Assembly (NCBI GenBank): GCA_050732635.1
Contig: JBOHRE010000117.1
Coordinates: 1 to 8,958, forward strand
Origin: JBOHRE01 sp050732635
Lineage (GTDB): Bacteria > Gemmatimonadota > Gemmatimonadetes > Longimicrobiales > RSA9
Direction of reading: 5' to 3'
DNA: 8,958 nucleotides
Below are positions 5,219 through 8,958 of this stretch, piece after piece. The notes under the pieces are model-generated. The model ran no database searches, was not told the origin of the DNA, and saw nothing but the letters and a program-made list of their open reading frames with translations. Made by a program: the position numbers and the translations under genes. Position 1 is the stretch's first letter. Each line of letters opens with the position of its first letter.

Positions 5219-6538
5219 ATGTCAACGCCTGGCCCGCGGCCGGGACAGCTCCCTCGTGCGCCGGGCAGCGGCGTGCCACGGCCGCCGCGCGATCCGCGCG
5301 ACATCATCACGCCCGATGCGTTCACGGTCGCGCCCGATCTGCTCGGCCTGCCACTGGCCGGGGGGGGCCGGCGGCTGGCGGCGATGCTGCTCGACCTGCT
5401 GCTGATCCTGCTCCTGACGCAGGCCGGCGGGCTGCTGCTCGCGGTTGCCGGCGCATTCGTCCTGTGGAAGGCGACCGCGAAGCGACGATCCCCTTCCCTG
5501 CTCGGCCGCAGCATGCGCCTGATGATGCGCGGCACGGCGGCGTTCATGCTCTTCGTCACGCTACTGATCGTCTGGTTCACCTGGCCGCCGTGGGGCGCTG
5601 ACGACGGCGCTGAGGCCGGTAACAGCGTCGATGGCCGCCGCCTCGCCGGGCCGCCCGGCGTCATGAGCGCGGTCGCGCTGCTCGATGACCTCCACCGCCT
5701 GCGGCAGAGCCGCACCGAGGCGGATGCTCTGCCGCATGCCGCCAGGCTCGCCGAGCGAATGCGCAATCAGGGCGTCGACCTCGACGACATCGACGTCGCG
5801 CTCCGCGAGCTCGAGCAGGACGAGGACGTGCCGCCGCTGCCGCCGCATGCGATTGCGGCGCTGCGCCGCGCGCTCGCGCCGCCCACCGTCGCAGCTCCGC
5901 CGGATTCGCTGGCGAGCGACGCCGACTCGCTGACGTCCGCACTTGCCGCGGCCATTGCCGCGCGGGACAGCACGACGGCCGATTCGCTGCGCTCGCAGCT
6001 CACGCTGACGCTCGCCGCGGACACTCTCACGCGACTGCAGTCGCGTCTCGACGATCTCGGCACCGCACGGCACGATCTGGCAGTGCGCAGTGAGCTGCTC
6101 GCCGATTCACTGCGCGCGGCCCGCGAAGGAGTCGGCCTCGTGACCGCGATCCGCTCGCTCGGTGATGATCTCGGCCTCAGTCTCGGCTGGAGCGGGCTCT
6201 ACTTCACGGCGTTCCTCGCGCTGTGGCGCGGTCACACGCCCGGCAAGCGCGTGCTCGGCACCCGCGTGCTGCGCCTCGACGGGCGTCCGATCGGCTGGTG
6301 GATCGCGTTCGAGCGCTTCGGCGGTTACGGCGCCGGGCTGGCCACCGGGCTGCTCGGTTTCTTCCAGATCCTGTGGGATCCGAATCGGCAAGCGATCCAC
6401 GACAAGATTACCGGCACGGTGGTCGTGCTCGAGCGCCAGCAGAGCCCGGATTCGGCTCAGGCGACGTCGCCCAACAGCCGCGCGGCCGCGCGTGCGCCGC
6501 TCCGCACCGCACCCTCCACGGAGGACGACACCAGGTAG
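5219..6538 (+). CDS. RDD-family membrane protein with a large internal insert
   Basis: 439 residues. After a Pro-rich N-terminus (1-30) and ITPDAFTVAPDLLGLPLA (30-47), the RDD domain opens with GGRRLAAMLLDLLL (49-62; R51/R52 and D59) and hydrophobic segments at about 53-83 and 105-121. It closes with RGHTPGKRVLGTRVLRLDG (337-355), a hydrophobic stretch at 366-386 and WDPNRQAIHDKITGTVVV (386-403; final Asp D395). Between the halves, about 125-320 form a charged, soluble insert rich in Leu, Asp and Ser, with likely coiled-coil stretches (about 228-302). The positive-inside rule puts the insert in the periplasm. RDD proteins are integral membrane proteins whose functions are mostly undefined; some are tied to ion transport. 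The start at 5219 has a weak Shine-Dalgarno. The tail after 404 is Ser/Ala/Pro-rich and its last 27 codons overlap the convergent oxidoreductase gene. An 8-G run at 5360-5367 lies inside the frame. Confidence 0.87.
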   Translation: MSTPGPRPGQLPRAPGSGVPRPPRDPRDIITPDAFTVAPDLLGLPLAGGGRRLAAMLLDLLLILLLTQAGGLLLAVAGAFVLWKATAKRRSPSLLGRSMRLMMRGTAAFMLFVTLLIVWFTWPPWGADDGAEAGNSVDGRRLAGPPGVMSAVALLDDLHRLRQSRTEADALPHAARLAERMRNQGVDLDDIDVALRELEQDEDVPPLPPHAIAALRRALAPPTVAAPPDSLASDADSLTSALAAAIAARDSTTADSLRSQLTLTLAADTLTRLQSRLDDLGTARHDLAVRSELLADSLRAAREGVGLVTAIRSLGDDLGLSLGWSGLYFTAFLALWRGHTPGKRVLGTRVLRLDGRPIGWWIAFERFGGYGAGLATGLLGFFQILWDPNRQAIHDKITGTVVVLERQQSPDSAQATSPNSRAAARAPLRTAPSTEDDTR

Positions 6539-7788
6539 TCCCCGGCCAGAGCGACCGTGCGCGGCAGCCAATCCGGGTCGTACTCCCGCAGACGCCGCAG
6601 CGAGCCGGCCGGGAACAGCACAGCGCCGTCGGCGAAGCTGTACACCCGCGCGCGCACGACGCGTCGTCGCAACCGGGGGTAAACCACCTCGAGGGCAGGC
6701 AACACTTCGTCCAGAACGCGCTCCGGCGGCTGGGTGGCGAGCCGCTGTGCGGCGGCCGGCGCAGCGAACGCGACCAGCGCACCGGCGCCGGGCTGCACCA
6801 ATCCGCCAGGCTTGTTCTCCTGCACGCACACCGCGGCGATGACCTCCCCGGGCGGCACGGTCCGTGGCACCGAGAGGCCGAAGTAGTTCACGCCCAGCGG
6901 CGCATCGAGAACCACGGCGACCGAGACGACGGGGGCCGTCGCGGCCGCGGCCGCGGCGAGCCAACCGGCCAGTTCCGGCGCGGGACTCAGCAACCGGTCG
7001 AGCCGGGGCGCCGGCACGGCGATCACGGCCGCCTCGTAGCGCACGCTGCCGTCGCCCGTGTCGATGGCCACCCCGCCGGCCTCGGGCGTCACGCGCTCCA
7101 CCGACGTGGAGGCACGCAGCTCCGCGCCGCGCGAACGCAGCGCCTGCATCAGGCCATCGACCAGCGCGCTCATACCGCCGCGGACCGCGAACAGCTCGAT
7201 CGACAGGCCGGCGCTCGCCAGCGCGTGGTAGTAGCCAGCGCTGGTCTGCTCCGGCGTCATGGCGGCAGATGCGGCGAGCAGCGGGTAGGCCAGCAGCTCG
7301 ACGAACTCGCTGCCGACCTCGCGCCGCCCCCATTCCGCGATGCTCTCCGTATCGAGCGTCGCGCCGACTCCTGCGGCCGGCTCGGCGGCATCCAGTCGCG
7401 TCGCGTGCCGCGTCAGGAACGGCACGTACTTGGCCAGCAGGCGCAGCTTGAGCGATGCCGGCATGGCGCCGGAGACCGCGAGGCTCGCAACCGATCCGTA
7501 GGTCAGCGTATGCGCGCGGCCGTTGCGCCAGAACGCGTCCCGGCCGGGGGCCCGCGCCAGGCGATCCGCGAGTCCCGCCTCGCGCAGCAGCCGCAGGGTC
7601 TGGCGATAGTACGATGCGAGCAGCTGCGCCGTCGCATCGAGGCGCACGTCGGCCACCGTGTCCGTGCGCAAGCGGCCGCCAGCCCGCGCCTCCGCCTCGT
7701 ACAGCGTGACCCGGCAGCCCGCCGCTGCCAGCCGCCACGCCGCTGACAATCCGGCCGCACCGGCGCCGATCACGCAGACCTGCTTCAT
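6457..7788 (-). CDS. FAD-dependent amine-oxidase-like oxidoreductase (protoporphyrinogen oxidase/desaturase type)
   Basis: 443 residues. The N-terminus has the dinucleotide-binding fold VCVIGAGAAGLSAAWRL (4-20; G8, G10, G13), then LYEAEARAGGRLRTD (29-43), the Rossmann-end Glu plus the GG-R-x-x-T/D signature of flavin-containing amine oxidase/HemG(HemY)/phytoene-desaturase families. The C-terminus ends with VALAGDYLVSSSVEGAVRSG (412-431), the second FAD contact typical of the protoporphyrinogen/coproporphyrinogen oxidase group. The length suits that group. Substrate is not determinable by eye: porphyrinogens, carotenoid/squalene intermediates or an amine are all possible, and no heme or carotenoid genes are adjacent. 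The start at 7788 matches the usual family start (MKQVCVIGAG); the frame is open to 8076, but that extension is unlike the family and overlaps the divergent peptidase gene. No Shine-Dalgarno is seen before 7788, so a leaderless or unusual start is possible. The 3' end overlaps the RDD gene by 82 bp. Confidence 0.9.
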   Translation of the reverse strand: MKQVCVIGAGAAGLSAAWRLAAAGCRVTLYEAEARAGGRLRTDTVADVRLDATAQLLASYYRQTLRLLREAGLADRLARAPGRDAFWRNGRAHTLTYGSVASLAVSGAMPASLKLRLLAKYVPFLTRHATRLDAAEPAAGVGATLDTESIAEWGRREVGSEFVELLAYPLLAASAAMTPEQTSAGYYHALASAGLSIELFAVRGGMSALVDGLMQALRSRGAELRASTSVERVTPEAGGVAIDTGDGSVRYEAAVIAVPAPRLDRLLSPAPELAGWLAAAAAATAPVVSVAVVLDAPLGVNYFGLSVPRTVPPGEVIAAVCVQENKPGGLVQPGAGALVAFAAPAAAQRLATQPPERVLDEVLPALEVVYPRLRRRVVRARVYSFADGAVLFPAGSLRRLREYDPDWLPRTVALAGDYLVSSSVEGAVRSGARAAARLLGDVA

Positions 7789-7856
7789 CGCAAGGAACCG
7801 GGAGGCCGCAGCAAGCTCGACATTTGGACCGACTCCGACTATGTTGCGGTAGCCGC

Positions 7857-7871
7857 CTCGACCTGGTCGAG
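7857..7871. repeat. 15-bp palindrome, possible operator
   Basis: CTCGACC-T-GGTCGAG is a perfect 7-bp-arm palindrome with a single central base, 69 bp upstream of the oxidoreductase start and 116 bp upstream of the peptidase start. The short spacing makes it a better candidate for a dimeric DNA-binding protein than for an RNA hairpin. No regulator can be named. Confidence 0.5.
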
Positions 7872-7913
7872 ACTCCGGTTCGTCATGGCTTGCACGTCTC
7901 CGCTGGCTGTAAG

Positions 7914-7931
7914 CGCGTCGCTGACGACGCG
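7914..7931. repeat. 7-bp stem-loop upstream of the metallopeptidase gene
   Basis: CGCGTCG (7914-7920) and CGACGCG (7925-7931) flank the tetraloop CTGA. It lies 56 bp before the peptidase ATG and could sit in its 5' leader. It could also be a chance product of high GC. Confidence 0.35.
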
Positions 7932-7987
7932 GCATTCGCAATAGATGGTCCGGCAGGTCCGCGTTCCACAGCCCACAGCACCCACGG

Positions 7988-8821
7988 ATGATGACGTCCA
8001 CCCACGCGCTGCTGGCGCTCACGATCGCCATGCCCTCAACAGCTGGCGTAACCTGCGACATCGCTGGCACGTCCACAACGCCGGGCGACGAGGTGCGCGC
8101 GCGCCACGCGTGCGAGACCGCGCGCGCTCGCTTCGCGCAGTTGTTCGGTCACCCCGTGCCGCGCGTGCGCATCGTGCTCTGGCAATCGAACGGCTACCGT
8201 GCCGGGCTCGATGACCGCAACCATGCAGTCGTATTCTGGCCGAACAGCGCGTCGATCGCGGTGCCGGACGACAGCGCCGCCGCCGAGAAGCACCTAAACG
8301 AGCAGTGGCAGAACATCCTGCCGCACGAGATCGCGCACGTGCTGCTCGCCGCGCGCTTTTTCGCCGAGCAGGCCGCTGGCGATGGCTCCGAGTACGGCAC
8401 GCCGCTGCCCGACTGGCTCGATGAAGGCGTCGCGATCTGGGCCGAATCGCTGGGGAACCGGCGGACGCGGCTGGATGATGCGCGCGCGCTGCCCGAGCGG
8501 CGCCGCGACCTGCGCGCCATCCTCGGCGACAGCCACCCGGCGACCGGCAATAGCGACATCCTTGCCATCCGCGACGGCGCCCCGCCGCCCGACGACGAAG
8601 CGCTCTGGGCGTTCTACCCGCAGTCCATCGCCGTCCTCGATTTCGTTTACGATGCCGGCGGCAGCGATGCGACGCGCGAGCTGGTGGAGCGTCTGCTGAG
8701 CGATCCCGAGTGCGACCCGGTTTCCGGGCTTCCCGGCCTGCCCGCCGATTTCAGCGACGTCGTCGCTGCCTGGGACCGCTGGATCGACCGCACGAGAACG
8801 CAGGCCGCCGGCGACGGCTGA
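7988..8821 (+). CDS. Exported HExxH metallopeptidase, peptidase MA-like
   Basis: 277 residues. The zinc motif HEIAH (H113, E114, H117) sits in the segment WQNILPHEIAHVLLAARFF, and the third ligand is probably E146 in LPDWLDEGVAIWAE (140-153), the gluzincin arrangement of peptidase-MA-like families. A later helix, FYPQSIAVLDFVYDAGG (209-225), is typical of the C-terminal half of such domains. The N-terminus has a short hydrophobic stretch (about 7-20, LLALTIAMPSTAG) that may be a signal peptide, but it lacks the usual basic start and has no lipobox before C23. Three Cys (23, 42, 242) could allow a disulfide if exported. Two tandem ATGs (7988, 7991) are possible starts; no good Shine-Dalgarno is seen. 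The gene is divergent from the oxidoreductase and is probably monocistronic, with a possible terminator just after it. The natural substrate is unknown. Confidence 0.82.
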   Translation: MMTSTHALLALTIAMPSTAGVTCDIAGTSTTPGDEVRARHACETARARFAQLFGHPVPRVRIVLWQSNGYRAGLDDRNHAVVFWPNSASIAVPDDSAAAEKHLNEQWQNILPHEIAHVLLAARFFAEQAAGDGSEYGTPLPDWLDEGVAIWAESLGNRRTRLDDARALPERRRDLRAILGDSHPATGNSDILAIRDGAPPPDDEALWAFYPQSIAVLDFVYDAGGSDATRELVERLLSDPECDPVSGLPGLPADFSDVVAAWDRWIDRTRTQAAGDG

Positions 8822-8824
8822 GCG

Positions 8825-8853
8825 GGCCGTTCGAGGACTGCTTTCCTCGGGCC
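8825..8853 (+). terminator. Possible terminator hairpin after the metallopeptidase
   Basis: CGAGGA (8832-8837) and TCCTCG (8844-8849) pair around the loop CTGCTT. An outer GGCC/GGCC pair (8825-8828 with 8850-8853) extends the stem past a 3-base bulge. It starts 4 bp after the peptidase stop. There is no T-run, so confidence is modest. Confidence 0.45.
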
Positions 8854-8915
8854 ACACATGCCGATATCCTGGGCCGGAGGCGCGCTCTCGAGCAGCCAGG
8901 ATAGGAGTGAGCGGA

Positions 8916-8958
8916 GTGGTGGAACGGCGGACGAGCCGGGCGGTGCGCAGGACGGCGA
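8916..8958 (+). CDS. Start of a gene cut by the right edge
   Basis: A strong Shine-Dalgarno AGGAG (8903-8907) stands 8 bases before GTG-GTG (8916 and 8919), and the frame stays open to the edge. Only about 14 codons are visible (VVERRTSRAVRRTA), a strongly basic start that could be a cytoplasmic N-terminus before a membrane helix or a DNA-binding protein. The sequence is too short to identify. A GTG at 8907 in the same frame is less likely because it overlaps the Shine-Dalgarno. Confidence 0.45.
   Translation, partial: MVERRTSRAVRRTA

Larger units (their letters stand above)
7789..7987. promoter_or_regulatory. Divergent intergenic region between oxidoreductase and metallopeptidase genes
   Basis: This 199-bp gap must hold promoters for both flanking genes. 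I see no supportable gene in it (one 19-codon reading at 7885-7944 only). It contains a 15-bp palindrome (7857-7871), a 7-bp stem-loop (7914-7931) and short direct repeats GACTCCG (around 7831 and 7871) and GGTCCG (around 7948 and 7957). No convincing -10/-35 pair could be picked on either strand. Confidence 0.45.

Noticed and set aside
4777..5766. 329-codon minus-strand open frame
   Set aside because: It crosses the PDZ gene, the terminator hairpin and the RDD gene in antisense and has an Arg/Ser-rich shadow composition.
6107..7738. 543-codon minus-strand open frame overlapping the oxidoreductase
   Set aside because: It is a shifted frame of the real gene on the same strand and also reads antisense through the RDD gene; no conserved motif.
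6223..7746. 507-codon plus-strand open frame antisense to the oxidoreductase
   Set aside because: Composition is Arg/Gly/His/Gln-rich with no recognisable motif, whereas the minus strand carries a complete FAD enzyme.
7885..7944. 19-residue plus-strand small open frame in the divergent gap
   Set aside because: There is no ribosome binding site and no recognisable content; such frames are expected by chance.
7789..8076. N-terminal extension of the oxidoreductase
   Set aside because: The added 96 residues do not resemble the family, whose members begin just before the GxGxxG motif, and it would overlap the divergent peptidase gene.
1..8958. CRISPR array, tRNA/rRNA genes, insertion sequences, attachment sites
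   Set aside because: No regularly spaced repeats, cloverleaf-like sequence, transposase or integrase frames, or terminal inverted repeats were found on reading both strands.

Overview
This window reads as an ordinary chromosomal stretch of a very GC-rich, Gram-negative bacterium (about 70% GC by eye, not computed). The lineage is an inference. An extracytoplasmic-function (ECF) sigma factor with a zf-HC2 anti-sigma factor and a secreted PDZ protein, an RDD protein with the 'ITPDAF..AP.LLGLPLA' lead-in, and many D-T-L-R / D-S-L-R strings in exported proteins fit Gemmatimonadota best. No rRNA or other phylogenetic marker is present. There are no transposases, integrases, phage genes, CRISPR repeats or tRNAs.

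Layout. Minus strand, 1-2630: three genes run leftward as a probable operon. They are a 95-residue protein of unknown function (2343-2630), a threonine synthase-like PLP enzyme starting 2 bp after it (1159-2340), and a membrane-anchored envelope protein cut by the left edge (1-1075). A 232-bp divergent intergenic region (2631-2862) holds two overlapping inverted repeats and a near-identical ACGTGT box at each end. Plus strand, 2863-5128: a tight operon encodes an ECF sigma factor, its membrane-bound zinc-finger anti-sigma factor (13-bp overlap) and a secreted double-PDZ protein. A perfect 10-bp stem-loop follows at 5151-5179. Plus strand, 5219-6538: an RDD-family membrane protein whose domain is split by an insert of about 200 residues. 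Minus strand, 6457-7788: an FAD-dependent protoporphyrinogen-oxidase/desaturase-like enzyme whose conserved 3' end overlaps the RDD gene by 82 bp. A second divergent gap (7789-7987) contains a palindrome and a hairpin. Plus strand, 7988-8821: a small HExxH (gluzincin, peptidase-MA-like) metallopeptidase. After a possible terminator hairpin, the start of another plus-strand gene at about 8916 runs off the right edge.

How the parts may work together: the sigma/anti-sigma/PDZ cassette looks like an envelope-signal transduction unit in which the anti-sigma factor holds the sigma factor at the inner membrane and the PDZ protein is a periplasmic partner or sensor. That last role is inference. The other genes look like housekeeping or envelope functions with no obvious shared pathway. 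I found no convincing undescribed defence or mobile system. The most unusual items are the split RDD protein, the protease-free PDZ partner in the sigma operon, the structured divergent region and the long convergent overlap.
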